DNA of 64,000 bases from Bacteroidales bacterium (GCA_015061005.1 SUXJ01000005.1:92279-156278), one strand, 5' to 3'. Positions 9,149-17,620 are shown, counted from the stretch's first letter. The notes: generated by a model from the letters alone, not told the origin. Made by a program: numbers and translations.

Positions 9149-9193
9149 CTTATGTATCTTATAAGTCTTATGTATCTTATAAGTTTTATAAGA
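9149..9193. repeat. 9-bp-period tandem array (CTTATRWRT units)
   Basis: Five 9-bp units: CTTATGTAT, CTTATAAGT, CTTATGTAT, CTTATAAGT, TTTATAAGA. The first 18 bp are repeated exactly at 9167-9184. The array sits 45-90 bp upstream of the terminase promoter. A related five-unit array with the same 9-bp period is at 25598-25642. Confidence 0.8.
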
Positions 9194-9211
9194 CAGTTAA
9201 CGTTATTTTGT

Positions 9212-9230
9212 GGAGGGGGGGAGGGGAGGG
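9212..9230 (+). other. G-tract run, possible G-quadruplex
   Basis: The plus strand has runs of 2, 7, 4 and 3 G separated by single A residues, directly after the tpx stop codon. The corresponding mRNA strand is C-rich. Confidence 0.4.
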
Positions 9231-9740
9231 TTAGTTGGCTAATGCGGAGATTGCGGCAGTGTAGTCGGGTTCTTCGGTGATTTCGGGCGACATTCTGCTA
9301 TAAATCACTTCTCCGTCGGGATTTATGATCACCACGGCGCGCGCCAAGAGCCCGGCAAGTGGTCCGTCGGCCATCTGCACTCCATAGTCAGCACCGAATG
9401 AGGAGTCGCGGCGGAAATCAGAGAGTACGACAACGTTTTCCACGCCTTCGGCTGCACAGAAGCGGCTTTGGGCAAAGGGTAGGTCGCGGGAAATGCAGAG
9501 CACAACAGTGTTGGGCTGTGCAGATGCCAAGAGATTAAATTTCCTCACTGACAGGGCGCAAACTCCGGTGTCGATGCTTGGAAATATGTTGAGCACCACG
9601 TTTTTGCCTTTAAAGTCAGCCAACGATACGGGAGCGAGTTCGGCACTGATCAATTGGAATTGCGGCGCTACTTGACCTGCGGCGATGAAATTACCGTCGA
9701 TTGCAACCGGGGAACCTTTGAATTTAGTCTGATTAGCCAT
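9231..9740 (-). CDS. tpx: Thiol peroxidase Tpx
   Basis: A 169-residue atypical 2-Cys peroxiredoxin that reduces peroxides with thioredoxin. Peroxidatic C61 sits in SIDTGVCALSVRKFN and resolving C95 in DLPFAQSRFC, the same spacing as in E. coli Tpx. Cytoplasmic, with no signal peptide. Transcribed alone from a TATTTTTG box at 9812-9819, divergent from the small acidic protein gene. It ends next to the G-tract and the 9-bp array. Confidence 0.96.
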   Translation of the reverse strand: MANQTKFKGSPVAIDGNFIAAGQVAPQFQLISAELAPVSLADFKGKNVVLNIFPSIDTGVCALSVRKFNLLASAQPNTVVLCISRDLPFAQSRFCAAEGVENVVVLSDFRRDSSFGADYGVQMADGPLAGLLARAVVIINPDGEVIYSRMSPEITEEPDYTAAISALAN

Positions 9741-9811
9741 AATTTATTATTTTTTTATAGGTTTTTGTTTACAGAATGCTTAGTGGCAGTTCATTGTTGA
9801 ACTTTCGTGAA

Positions 9812-9819
9812 CAAAAATA
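9812..9819 (-). promoter_or_regulatory. Promoter -7 box of tpx
   Basis: TATTTTTG on the minus strand, giving a leader of roughly 65 nt. Confidence 0.45.
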
Positions 9820-9852
9820 ATGGATTTGATTGGCATGTTCAAATGTTTTCGT

Positions 9853-9860
9853 TATTTTTG
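9853..9860 (+). promoter_or_regulatory. Promoter -7 box of the small acidic protein gene
   Basis: TATTTTTG, with a TTG about 20 nt upstream. A small inverted repeat (GTGCA...TGCAC, 9860-9874) sits at the likely transcription start. Confidence 0.45.
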
Positions 9861-9927
9861 TGCATGTTTTGCACTTGTTAACTAACTAATTAACCGGATA
9901 AAAACAGTTTTCAGACAACATATCGGT

Positions 9928-10230
9928 ATGGGCTTTTGGAATTTTTTTCGATTTTCACTCTTGTATGACTACCTGTTCGGAGAAGACAACAGGGAGCCGC
10001 GTTTGGTCGTTGATGAACATCAGCGTCAATTTGACCATGAGGATTTGACCATGAGGCATAAAGAGCTCTCCGACAGACTTTCCTCGCTTGAAGAAAAAAT
10101 GGCAGAGGCAGATCCTTTCGATGAGGATTTGCAAGACGAAATTAACGGGGAACTCGATGAGATAGATGAAGAATTGGATTATCTGGACATGGACATGGAC
10201 ATGGACGATTACGAGAACGAATATTTTTAG
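9928..10230 (+). CDS. Small acidic protein of unknown function
   Basis: A 100-residue protein I do not recognise. It starts with an aromatic, possibly membrane-seeking segment (MGFWNFFRFSLLYDYLF), followed by a predicted coiled coil (HKELSDRLSSLEEKMAE) and a very acidic tail (DEDLQDEINGELDEIDEELD) ending in a DMDMDMD run. The DMDMDM is encoded by a GACATG hexamer repeat near 10185-10205, which could vary in copy number. It has its own promoter-like box and ATG at 9928, and stands between tpx (divergent) and phoH (same strand, 91 bp away). The coding reality is supported by codon structure and the promoter, not by homology. Confidence 0.6.
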   Translation: MGFWNFFRFSLLYDYLFGEDNREPRLVVDEHQRQFDHEDLTMRHKELSDRLSSLEEKMAEADPFDEDLQDEINGELDEIDEELDYLDMDMDMDDYENEYF

Positions 10231-10309
10231 GAATCGGAAAAGCAATTCGGGAATTGACGTAATTATGCTATTGAGAGGGAAAACTACGCGGATTATTGAG
10301 AAAAATGAG

Positions 10310-10317
10310 TAAATTTG
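10310..10317 (+). promoter_or_regulatory. Promoter -7 box of phoH
   Basis: TAAATTTG ending 4 nt before the phoH ATG, implying a leaderless mRNA. Confidence 0.55.
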
Positions 10318-10321
10318 CGGT

Positions 10322-11293
10322 ATGATTGAACGCATTATCATCATAGACAGAGCCGACCCCGTCAGTTTTTATGGGGTTAACAATTGCAACATGCAGCTTA
10401 TCAAGAACTTATATCCAAAGTTGAGGATAGCTGCAAGGGGCACTGTCATCAAGGTGGTCGGGGAGGACGGCGAAACCGCCGACTTCGAGAAAACAATTAG
10501 ATTGCTTGAAGAGCATTGCTCGACGTATAACAAGCTGACCGATGAGGCTATTTTGGATATTTTTCACGGTTCGGAGCCTAAAGAAATGAAGGGCGATGAG
10601 CCGATTATATATGGAATAAACGGCAAACCGATTCAGGCTCGGTCGCCTCATCAGCGCGATTTGGTCAGGGCATTTGCGGCAAATGATTTGGTGTTTGCGC
10701 TCGGTCCGGCGGGTACGGGCAAGACCTACGTGGCGATAGCCCTGGCGGTCAGAGCATTGAAGAACAAAGAGGTTCGCAAGATAATCCTTTCGCGTCCGGC
10801 AGTTGAGGCGGGCGAAAAACTCGGTTTTTTGCCGGGCGATATGAAGGATAAAATCGATCCGTATTTGCAGCCGCTGTATGATGCATTGGAAGACATGATT
10901 CCTCCGCTGAAGCTGAAAGAATATATGGAGTCAAACGTGATTCAGATTGCACCGCTGGCATTTATGCGCGGACGCACTCTGAGCGATGCCGTCATAGTCT
11001 TGGACGAGGCTCAAAACACCACTACTCATCAGATAAAGATGTTCTTGACGCGCATGGGCATGAATGCGAAGATGGTAATCACGGGCGACGTTACGCAGAT
11101 TGACTTGCCGCGCAGCCAATGTTCGGGCCTTGTGAGGGCACTGAACGTGCTTCGCAACGTTGAGGGCGTCGGGCGCGTTGATTTCGACAAGAAAGACATT
11201 GTCAGAGCCAAGTTGGTTCAGCGCATTGTCGATGCGTATGAAAAATATGACGAGCGCACAAAAGACGCCTCGGAGACAGAAGAAAATCAATAA
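10322..11293 (+). CDS. PhoH family ATPase
   Basis: A 323-residue cytoplasmic P-loop ATPase of the PhoH group. Walker A GPAGTGKT is at 128-135 and Walker B VIVLDEAQNTT follows near 225-235; the downstream block TRMGMNAKMVITGDVTQIDLP is the family signature. The N-terminal 100 residues form the KH-like extension of PhoH proteins. PhoH is linked to RNA metabolism (often next to ybeY in other phyla); no partner is adjacent here. ATG 10322 lies 4 nt after the TAAATTTG box. purC follows 23 bp downstream. Confidence 0.93.
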   Translation: MIERIIIIDRADPVSFYGVNNCNMQLIKNLYPKLRIAARGTVIKVVGEDGETADFEKTIRLLEEHCSTYNKLTDEAILDIFHGSEPKEMKGDEPIIYGINGKPIQARSPHQRDLVRAFAANDLVFALGPAGTGKTYVAIALAVRALKNKEVRKIILSRPAVEAGEKLGFLPGDMKDKIDPYLQPLYDALEDMIPPLKLKEYMESNVIQIAPLAFMRGRTLSDAVIVLDEAQNTTTHQIKMFLTRMGMNAKMVITGDVTQIDLPRSQCSGLVRALNVLRNVEGVGRVDFDKKDIVRAKLVQRIVDAYEKYDERTKDASETEENQ

Positions 11294-11316
11294 CCAAACT
11301 CTATACATAACTAATT

Positions 11317-12267
11317 ATGGCAACACTTCTCACAACTGATTTCAATTTTCCCGGACAACAGAGCGTTTACCACGGCAAGGTCCGCGACGTTTACAGCATC
11401 GCGCCCAATACGTTGGTGATGATAGCATCAGACCGCATTTCGGCGTTTGACGTGGTACTTCCGAAAGGTATTCCGTTCAAGGGTCAGGTTCTCAATCAGA
11501 TTGCGACCTATTTCCTTGATGCAACAGCCGACATTGTTCCGAACTGGAAGATAGCCACTCCCGACCCGATGGTCACAGTGGGTCATCGCGCCGAAGGCTT
11601 GCGCGTTGAGATGATTATCCGCGGATATCTGACCGGCTCGGCATGGCGCGAGTATCAGGCAGGCTGCCGTGAAATCTGCGGCGTGAAGCTTCCGGAAGGC
11701 ATGCGCGAAAACGAAAAGTTCCCCGAACCGATCATCACCCCGACCACTAAAGCAGAAGCCGGCCATGACGAAAATATCTCAAAGGAAGAAATCATTGCCC
11801 AAGGTCTTGTTTCTGCTGAGGATTATGCGAAAGTAGAGGCATATACTCGCGCCTTGTTTGCTCGCGGTCAGGAAATGGCGGCAGAAAAGGGTTTGATTCT
11901 CGTTGACACCAAATATGAGTTCGGATTGCTCAACGGCGAAGTGATTCTCATTGATGAAATCCACACTCCCGACTCATCACGCTACTTCTATGCCGAAGGC
12001 TATGAAGAACGCTTTGAAAAGGGCGAACCTCAGCGTCAGTTGAGCAAGGAATTCGTGCGCCAATGGCTCATTGAAAACGGCTTCATGGGCAAGGAAGGTC
12101 AGCAGGTTCCGGAGATGACCGAAGAGTTCGTTGACAGCGTTAGTAAGCGTTATATCGAACTATATGAGCACATTACGGGTCGCAAGTTTGAACCCGCAGT
12201 AGATGCGAACCTGACCGAACGCATTGAAGCGAACGTGGTTGAATGCCTGAAAGGTATCAATGCCTGA
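11317..12267 (+). CDS. purC: Phosphoribosylaminoimidazole-succinocarboxamide synthase
   Basis: SAICAR synthetase of de novo purine synthesis: condenses CAIR with aspartate using ATP. The 316-residue product has the N-terminal block [24 protein letters not shown], the signature [13 protein letters not shown] and [16 protein letters not shown]. It is of the long form, with a C-terminal extension relative to the E. coli enzyme. Cytoplasmic. Its last codons overlap ubiE by 8 bp, so the two are translationally coupled. Confidence 0.96.
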   Translation: MATLLTTDFNFPGQQSVYHGKVRDVYSIAPNTLVMIASDRISAFDVVLPKGIPFKGQVLNQIATYFLDATADIVPNWKIATPDPMVTVGHRAEGLRVEMIIRGYLTGSAWREYQAGCREICGVKLPEGMRENEKFPEPIITPTTKAEAGHDENISKEEIIAQGLVSAEDYAKVEAYTRALFARGQEMAAEKGLILVDTKYEFGLLNGEVILIDEIHTPDSSRYFYAEGYEERFEKGEPQRQLSKEFVRQWLIENGFMGKEGQQVPEMTEEFVDSVSKRYIELYEHITGRKFEPAVDANLTERIEANVVECLKGINA

Positions 12268-12994
12268 AGTAGAAAAAATCACCCCATACGGCGGAGATGC
12301 ACCCAAGGAGCAGCAAGTGGAGCAAATGTTTGACTCCATAGCTCCGGCGTATGACTTCATGAACCGCGCCATGACCCTCGGCATTGATCGCCTGTGGCGA
12401 CGCAAGGCCGTGGGCATGCTCCGCGCGGATAAGCCCGAAATGGTGCTCGACGTGGCCACCGGCACGGGCGACCTTGCCATTCTTCTGGCACGCAAACTAC
12501 CCCAAGCCCGGATCACGGGGGTTGACCTCAGCTCGGGAATGATTAAGGTAGGGCAAGAAAAAATTGCAGCCAAAGGGCTATCGAACCGAATAAGCCTCCA
12601 AGTTGGCGACTGCCTTTCCCTGCCGTTTGATGACGGAACTTTTGACTGCGTCACAGTGGCCTACGGAGTGAGAAATTTTTCGGATTTGGAAGCCGGATAT
12701 CTGGAAATGCACCGCGTTATGCGCCCCGGAGGAAAGCTTTGCGTGATAGAATTGTCCACGCCGAGAAATCGCATAGTCAAGCCGCTTTACAACCTTTACA
12801 CCAAGCATATAATCCCATTGGTGGGGCGCATGGTCAGCAAAGACACTCGGGCCTACAGCTACCTGCCCGAAAGTATTGCCGCAGTGCCCCAACGGGAGTC
12901 TATGTGTGAGCTGATGCGTCGCGCCGGCTTCAAGGAAGCCCATTTCCGGAGCATGACGTTTGGGGTCTGCACAATCTACATCGGGAGCGTATAG
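12260..12994 (+). CDS. ubiE: Demethylmenaquinone methyltransferase
   Basis: A 244-residue class I SAM methyltransferase (UbiE/MenG). Motif [17 protein letters not shown], the family signature [14 protein letters not shown] and [17 protein letters not shown] identify it. It would methylate demethylmenaquinone, the quinone expected in anaerobic Bacteroidales (menG would be an equally valid name). It overlaps purC by 8 bp. No other menaquinone gene is nearby, so the coupling is positional rather than pathway-based. Confidence 0.93.
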   Translation: MPEVEKITPYGGDAPKEQQVEQMFDSIAPAYDFMNRAMTLGIDRLWRRKAVGMLRADKPEMVLDVATGTGDLAILLARKLPQARITGVDLSSGMIKVGQEKIAAKGLSNRISLQVGDCLSLPFDDGTFDCVTVAYGVRNFSDLEAGYLEMHRVMRPGGKLCVIELSTPRNRIVKPLYNLYTKHIIPLVGRMVSKDTRAYSYLPESIAAVPQRESMCELMRRAGFKEAHFRSMTFGVCTIYIGSV

Positions 12995-13036
12995 AAAAAT
13001 TTTGTGTTACAATTCGGTTACAGCGGCAACAATTGA

Positions 13037-13044
13037 TAAATTTG
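13037..13044 (+). promoter_or_regulatory. Candidate -7 box upstream of the 104-residue protein
   Basis: TAAATTTG 41 nt before ATG 13086, with a degenerate TTCG about 20 nt upstream. Confidence 0.4.
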
Positions 13045-13085
13045 TTTTGTTCAGCTATCGAAAACAAATTTTTAAACCATCATTT

Positions 13086-13400
13086 ATGAATAAACCGAAT
13101 ATGATTAACAATTTGATTAAGAAGTATAATTCAATGCCGAGTTCTGCTGACGCGTGTAAGGATCGCCAGATGAATCAGTTGATGAATTTTGCACTCGAAA
13201 GTGAACACTTGGACTTCGACGGCGATAAGCTGATAGTGGTCAATGCCGAAGCCCCATTTCACAGCATAGAAATAGAACGCATCACGGGTGCGGAAGATTT
13301 CGGAACGTATTTTGGCATTTTCTTGCCGGCAGCCGCAGTGCTGATTGACAAAGCAAGCGGCTCGGTAAAGATAGCGCTTGGCGAGGGCGACGAAGCTTAG
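13086..13400 (+). CDS. Small protein of unknown function (104 aa)
   Basis: I do not recognise this protein. Visible features are a basic N-terminal helix (MNKPNMINNLIKKYNSM), then a mixed alpha/beta body (LDFDGDKLIVVNAEAPFHSIEIERI) and a hydrophobic strand FGIFLPAAAVLIDKA. There is no signal peptide or clear membrane span. ATG 13086 was chosen because the 42-codon upstream extension crosses a promoter-like TAAATTTG box and reads as non-coding. The last 4 bp overlap the convergent aminotransferase gene. Confidence 0.6.
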   Translation: MNKPNMINNLIKKYNSMPSSADACKDRQMNQLMNFALESEHLDFDGDKLIVVNAEAPFHSIEIERITGAEDFGTYFGIFLPAAAVLIDKASGSVKIALGEGDEA

Positions 13401-14512
13401 AATTGATTTGCGGCAAGGGCTATGCGGCGAGCGGCATCGATGTCGGTGTTTGGCCCGACTGGCAGCGAAACCACCTCGGCAGCCAATTCAACTGCCACGG
13501 GGAGGGAGAGCGAACCATAAACAGGTGCATAGCACGGCTGAAGATGCGGCGGAGTCGGGTATAACACGTCGGTTTCTATGCCACGGGCGAGCATGTGGGC
13601 ACGGAAGTCATCGCGCTTCCCTCCGGGAACGCGCACAACGAACTGATGCCACACGTGTTCGTTCGGGTCAGCCGGAATTTCGGGCAGAATTAAACGCGGA
13701 TTGTCTATCTCTGCGCAATAAAAGGCAGCGAGAGCCTGACGTCGACTACTTTCGGCGGCAATGTGAGGGAGCTTGACGCGCAGCAAAGCCGCCTGCAAAG
13801 TGTCTAACCGACAGTTTAGCCCGGCATAAACATTGTGGTATCTGCGATCCGAGCCGTAGTTGCTCAGAGCGGTGATGGTATCGGCGAGTTCGCTATCGGA
13901 GGTTGTTACCGCACCGGCATCACCGAGTGCCCCAACATTTTTGGTCGGATAGAACGAGAAAGCCGCGGCATGGCCGAGTGCGCCCGTCGGAGTGCCCCGG
14001 AGCGATGCGCCGATGGCCTGAGCGTTGTCCTCAACAATGATGAAACGCTGCGAAAATTCCTCGGGGAGATCTACCGCTCGCCCATAGAGGTGGACGGGAA
14101 GTATGGCGCGAGTGCGCGGAGTGATTGCCGCATAGATTTTATTCGGGTCGAGATTGAAAGTGACCGGGTCGGGTTCGACAAAAACCGGTGTAAGTCCGCA
14201 ATCAGTCACTGCAAGTACAGAGGCTATGTAAGTATTTGAGGGTACGATTACCTCATCGCCGGGCTTCAGGCGTCCGAGTTCAATGTAGGCTCGGAAAATC
14301 AAGCGCAGAGCATCGAGTCCGTTGCTGACACCGACAGCACGAAGGGTTCCGACAGAGGCGGCAAGCTCGCGTTGGAATGCTTCGACTTCTTCTCCGCCAA
14401 TGTATCGACCATTGGCAATGACACGGACAGCCGCAGCTTGCAATTCGCTGATAATCGGCTCGTTTGCGTCTTTCAGGTCAAGAAAACGATGAGGGCGAGA
14501 GGAACTGTTCAT
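13397..14512 (-). CDS. DegT/DnrJ/EryC1/StrS sugar aminotransferase (FdtB-like)
   Basis: A 371-residue PLP-dependent aminotransferase acting on nucleotide-linked keto sugars. Motifs are the N-terminal GRYIGGEEVEAFQRELA, IVPSNTYIASVLAV, the aspartate region IIVEDNAQAIGA and the PLP lysine in FSFYPTKNVGALGDAG. Because two FdtA-like ketoisomerase genes precede it in the same operon, the likely product is a 3-amino-3,6-dideoxyhexose linked to dTDP (Fuc3N/Qui3N type) for surface polysaccharide. That assignment is inference; the dTDP-glucose synthesis genes are not in the window. It overlaps the upstream cupin gene by 4 bp. Confidence 0.88.
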   Translation of the reverse strand: MNSSSRPHRFLDLKDANEPIISELQAAAVRVIANGRYIGGEEVEAFQRELAASVGTLRAVGVSNGLDALRLIFRAYIELGRLKPGDEVIVPSNTYIASVLAVTDCGLTPVFVEPDPVTFNLDPNKIYAAITPRTRAILPVHLYGRAVDLPEEFSQRFIIVEDNAQAIGASLRGTPTGALGHAAAFSFYPTKNVGALGDAGAVTTSDSELADTITALSNYGSDRRYHNVYAGLNCRLDTLQAALLRVKLPHIAAESSRRQALAAFYCAEIDNPRLILPEIPADPNEHVWHQFVVRVPGGKRDDFRAHMLARGIETDVLYPTPPHLQPCYAPVYGSLSLPVAVELAAEVVSLPVGPNTDIDAARRIALAANQF

Positions 14513-14916
14513 TGCTTGATACGCTTGAATTCAGAGTAATCGCGAACATAGTCAGCCTCATCGTATAGCTCGGAAGTGAGAACCAAGCAAACTGAGCCTG
14601 ATGAAAAATTATTGAGTTCACGCCATATTCCGCAAGGGATATATAGGGCTTGATAGGGGCGATTCAGGGTGAATGTGCGCCGATTGTGGCCGTCGTCGAG
14701 TACCACGTCAAATGCGCCACTGGCACTGATAATGAACTCTTGGGCTTTATGGTGAGAATGTCCGCCGCGCTCGCTGTCGCCGGGCACATCGTAGAGATAA
14801 AACACGCGCTTTACGGCAAACGGCATTCCGGAGATGTTTTCCACCTCGGTCAACGAGCCGTTTTCATGGCGGTGGCGCGGCAGGGCGATTATGCGGCAGT
14901 CATCAAGAGTTGACAT
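14509..14916 (-). CDS. FdtA/QdtA-like cupin (WxcM family), copy 1
   Basis: A 135-residue single-cupin protein of the sugar 3,4-ketoisomerase family, which converts dTDP-4-keto-6-deoxyglucose to the 3-keto isomer. The family signature RVFYLYDVPGDSERGGHSHH, then QEFIISASGAFDVVLDDG and YIPCGIWRELNNFSSGSVCLVL, is complete with the catalytic His region GHSHH. It overlaps the second FdtA-like gene by 14 bp upstream and the aminotransferase by 4 bp downstream. The two copies are clearly diverged paralogues, so they may make different isomers or form a heteromer. Confidence 0.85.
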   Translation of the reverse strand: MSTLDDCRIIALPRHRHENGSLTEVENISGMPFAVKRVFYLYDVPGDSERGGHSHHKAQEFIISASGAFDVVLDDGHNRRTFTLNRPYQALYIPCGIWRELNNFSSGSVCLVLTSELYDEADYVRDYSEFKRIKQ

Positions 14917-15313
14917 ATTCTTCGAAGTTTTCGATGTAATCGTCGGGGTCGTAGAGCGTAGAGCTCAGCACCATAGCAACGGAATTGGTGGAGAAATTTT
15001 CGAGTTGTCGCCAAGTTCCTTCGGGGACATACAGGCCGTAATAGGAGCGCGACAGGCGATGAGTCTCGGAAGTTCCGTCGGGGAAGGTCACCACCACGTC
15101 GAACGCGCCGCTGAGTGCCACAATCAATTCTTTGGCTCGGCGGAAGGCATGACCGTGGCGCAGACGTCCGCCGGGCACGTCGTAAATCCAATAGACGCGC
15201 CGAATAGCGAACGGACAGCACGGGGCATCGTTCTGAATGAACGAGAGATTGCCACGCGGATCCTCCACGCGAGGGATTTCAAGGATTTCAGGCTTACTCA
15301 ATTCGGTCAACAA
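14903..15313 (-). CDS. FdtA/QdtA-like cupin (WxcM family), copy 2
   Basis: A 136-residue paralogue of the neighbouring cupin. Matching blocks are RVYWIYDVPGGRLRHGHAF, KELIVALSGAFDVVVTF and YVPEGTWRQLENFSTNSVAMVL. In the metal/catalytic segment it reads RHGHAFRRAKE where copy 1 has RGGHSHHKAQE, so one His is replaced by Phe while the first His is kept. Its 5' end overlaps adk by 20 bp, making an adk-fdtA-fdtA-degT coupled operon. Substrate specificity cannot be decided from sequence. Confidence 0.83.
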   Translation of the reverse strand: MLTELSKPEILEIPRVEDPRGNLSFIQNDAPCCPFAIRRVYWIYDVPGGRLRHGHAFRRAKELIVALSGAFDVVVTFPDGTSETHRLSRSYYGLYVPEGTWRQLENFSTNSVAMVLSSTLYDPDDYIENFEEYVNS

Positions 15314-15863
15314 CCTGAGTTATTGAAGCAAAAATCTCATCAACGGAGCCGGAGCCTTTAATGGCATGGTATGAGCCGCGCGAAGTGTAGAACTCCTTGA
15401 GCGGCGCAGTTTGGCGGTGATATACTTCCAGTCGCTTGGCAATGGTTTCGGCATTGTCGTCGGAACGTCCTGAAATTGCACCTCGCTTGATGAGTCGGTC
15501 GGTAAGTTCTGCTTCGGGGACCTCAAGGCCTATGACGGCATGAATTTTGGTGCCGCGCTTCTCAAGAATCTTGTTGAGCGCTTCAGCCTGAGGAATGGTG
15601 CGCGGAAATCCGTCGAAAATCACACCTTTCACCTCGGGGTGTAGGTCGAGTTCGTTTTCGAGAATGTCGAGCATGAGTTCATCGGGGATGAGATTGCCTT
15701 TTGAGATAAACACGTTGGCCACCTTGCCGAGCTCCGTGCCATTAGCGATATGAGAGCGCAGGAGGTCACCGGTTGAGATGTGATGAAGCCCATAGCGCTG
15801 AATGAGTTGTTCGCTTTGTGTGCCTTTACCGCTACCGGGAGCTCCGAAAATAATCAGGTTCAT
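15294..15863 (-). CDS. adk: Adenylate kinase
   Basis: A 189-residue enzyme interconverting 2 ADP with ATP and AMP. It has the P-loop GAPGSGKGTQSEQLI, HISTGDLLR, GVIFDGFPRTIPQAEAL and a short lid (KRGAISGRSDDN) with no zinc cysteines, i.e. the short-lid type seen in Bacteroidota. It starts 49 bp after hpt and overlaps the cupin gene downstream by 20 bp. Confidence 0.96.
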   Translation of the reverse strand: MNLIIFGAPGSGKGTQSEQLIQRYGLHHISTGDLLRSHIANGTELGKVANVFISKGNLIPDELMLDILENELDLHPEVKGVIFDGFPRTIPQAEALNKILEKRGTKIHAVIGLEVPEAELTDRLIKRGAISGRSDDNAETIAKRLEVYHRQTAPLKEFYTSRGSYHAIKGSGSVDEIFASITQVVDRIE

Positions 15864-15912
15864 ATCATTAACAGTATTAGAAGGTTATAAATGCGTTGAA
15901 TGGGGGAATGGA

Positions 15913-16458
15913 TTAGACGGGATCGGTGCTGAGGACGTAGATGTCCTTCAGATTTCGAGCCAAGCCATCGAGATCCAATCCATAGCCGATTATGAACTTT
16001 GAGGGGATTGAAAAACCGACGTAATCGGGTTTCAGAGGTTCTTGGAGTGCATCGGGTTTGAAGAGCAGAGTGGCAACTTTTACTTCTGCGGGCTCTTGGG
16101 CTTTGAGTTCCTCGAGGAACTTGGCCATCGTGCGCCCGGTGTCGATAATGTCTTCCACAACGATGACTGCTCTGCCCTTGACGGATTCATCGAGCCCGAT
16201 AACTTCGCGCACGCTCCCGGTTGATTCGGTTCCGGAGTAGCTCTGCAAACGCACAAAGGCGATTTCGGCGTCAATACTGAGGTTCATGAACAGATCGGAA
16301 GCAAAGGGAAATGCGCCTTTAAGCACGCAAATAATCAGAGGATTACGGTCTTTGTAGGCATCGGACACCTCCGCAGCAATTTCGCCGACACGTTTTGCTA
16401 TCTGTTCGGAAGAAATGAACGGTCTGAATGTCAAACCGTTATAAGTTACTGTATTCAT
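15913..16458 (-). CDS. hpt: Hypoxanthine phosphoribosyltransferase
   Basis: A 181-residue purine-salvage enzyme forming IMP/GMP from hypoxanthine/guanine and PRPP. The PRPP loop VIVVEDIIDTGRTM is intact, and LIICVLKGAFPFASDLF plus YVGFSIPSKFIIGYGLD are typical of HPRT. First gene of the hpt-adk-cupin-cupin-aminotransferase unit. A TATCTTTG box lies at 16478-16485, 19 nt before the ATG. Confidence 0.95.
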   Translation of the reverse strand: MNTVTYNGLTFRPFISSEQIAKRVGEIAAEVSDAYKDRNPLIICVLKGAFPFASDLFMNLSIDAEIAFVRLQSYSGTESTGSVREVIGLDESVKGRAVIVVEDIIDTGRTMAKFLEELKAQEPAEVKVATLLFKPDALQEPLKPDYVGFSIPSKFIIGYGLDLDGLARNLKDIYVLSTDPV

Positions 16459-16477
16459 TGTGCACTAAATATTTTCG

Positions 16478-16485
16478 CAAAGATA
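16478..16485 (-). promoter_or_regulatory. Promoter -7 box of hpt
   Basis: TATCTTTG on the minus strand, 19 nt upstream of the hpt ATG. Confidence 0.55.
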
Positions 16486-16557
16486 CGAAAAAATTTTGCA
16501 AAGTACTACTATTGCGATAAAAACCTTTCTCGTCAAAAAAATCGCAGCAGGGGGAAA

Positions 16558-17232
16558 TCAGTGGATGGTTGGCAGTCTGAGCGATTCGTCGGAAAGCTCT
16601 GCGCCGAGTTTTTCTGCCACCGACCTCATTGACACAATGCTGATGCCAAAGATTTGATGCGGTTCGCGTCCGATTCCGCGAATCACCACGTCTTTTGCCC
16701 CCGGTCGCACCATTGCTTCAATCCAATGGCTCACTCTCTCTTGCGTATTGACGGCGTCGGCAATGGCAAACACCCCGGAGCGTCGGCGCTGAGATTGCGC
16801 ACTGAGAGTGTTGAGATAATTAAGCAGGAAAACGGAGTCCATTGAGAGCATGCGGCGATAATCTTCCTTGGAAATCATCATGTAGCTCACCGCCGATATG
16901 GCTTTCACGGTGCAAGGAAACGTTGTTGACAGTCCGAAAAGATTTTCGGGCGCGATTACCTGCGGAGCCTCAAGAGTCTGCTCCAAGCTGAAATTCTCCA
17001 TGGGGTTTTCCAGCCTTACGCTGCCGGAGAGGATGAAAATCAGTCCGTCGCATTCTGCCCCCACTCTGCATATTTCTTCATCGGGAGCCACTTTGGAGAA
17101 CCGAATCTTCATTTGTCCGCATACTTCGCTTAAACGCGAGGGCGAAGCCCCGCGCAAGAGCGGCAGCTCGGCGAGGATTTCAAACATTGGATTTGAGCCG
17201 TTACGGCTGCTTGACGAGTTTTTCATTGACAT
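16558..17232 (-). CDS. Crp/Fnr-family transcriptional regulator
   Basis: A 224-residue protein with an N-terminal cyclic-nucleotide-binding-like beta-roll (about 20-140; CDGLIFILSGSVRLENP, ENLFGLSTTFPCTVKAIS) and a long dimerisation helix. The C-terminal HTH reads HQIFGISIVSMRSVAEKLGA, corresponding to the FGVSRPSLSRxLxxL pattern of the family. No cysteine set for an Fe-S cluster is seen, so it is not an obvious Fnr. Separate transcription unit between hpt and tRNA-Met on the minus strand. Ligand and targets are unknown. Confidence 0.82.
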   Translation of the reverse strand: MSMKNSSSSRNGSNPMFEILAELPLLRGASPSRLSEVCGQMKIRFSKVAPDEEICRVGAECDGLIFILSGSVRLENPMENFSLEQTLEAPQVIAPENLFGLSTTFPCTVKAISAVSYMMISKEDYRRMLSMDSVFLLNYLNTLSAQSQRRRSGVFAIADAVNTQERVSHWIEAMVRPGAKDVVIRGIGREPHQIFGISIVSMRSVAEKLGAELSDESLRLPTIH

Positions 17233-17326
17233 CTTAACGCACTTTCATGGCCAAATGTTGGCTGCAAAACAAATAACAAAAAACCGCGAATCATCAAGTT
17301 GGCTGAAGACTCGCGGAACTTTGAAA

Positions 17327-17403
17327 TGGTAGCGGGAACGAGAATTGAACTCGTGACCTCCGGGTTATGAATCCGACGCTCTAACCAACTGAGCTATCCC
17401 GCC
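17327..17403 (-). tRNA. tRNA-Met (CAT anticodon)
   Basis: On the minus strand it starts GGCGGGA and ends TCCCGCT-A-CCA, with the 3' CCA encoded. It has a GCTC/GAGC D arm, anticodon loop TTCATAA (CAT) and T loop TTCAATT. The elongator type is likely: position 1 is a normal G paired at the acceptor end, and there is no initiator-like three-G:C anticodon stem. tRNA-Ile2 with a lysidine-modified CAT cannot be fully excluded. Confidence 0.92.
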
Positions 17404-17421
17404 GTTTTCCGTTTTCGGGTG

Positions 17422-17453
17422 CAAAGGTATGAATTATTTTCCAAATCCCCAAA
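17422..17453 (-). promoter_or_regulatory. Promoter of tRNA-Met
   Basis: On the minus strand: TTTG (17450-17453), 20-nt spacer, TACCTTTG (17422-17429), the canonical Bacteroidota -33/-7 pair, ending 18 nt before the tRNA 5' end. Confidence 0.7.
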
Positions 17454-17545
17454 TTTTTTATCAACAAGTTTCCAAACTGCATTTTCTCAACAAACTTTTG
17501 TTGCAAAGCATACGTTTTGTTTATGCGTTGTTAAGAAAATTTTGC

Positions 17546-17553
17546 TATCTTTG
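17546..17553 (+). promoter_or_regulatory. Promoter -7 box of the TonB receptor operon
   Basis: TATCTTTG, giving a leader of about 60 nt before ATG 17621. Confidence 0.5.
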
Positions 17554-17620
17554 ACGGCTTAATTTCGTATAGCGATTAAACCGATTTTAAATCACTTAAA
17601 TTACACCATAAACTAACCTT

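Noticed and set aside
7362-9740. Prophage at the terminase locus
   Set aside because: No other phage gene, integrase, tRNA or att-like repeat within several kb; a single gene does not make a prophage.
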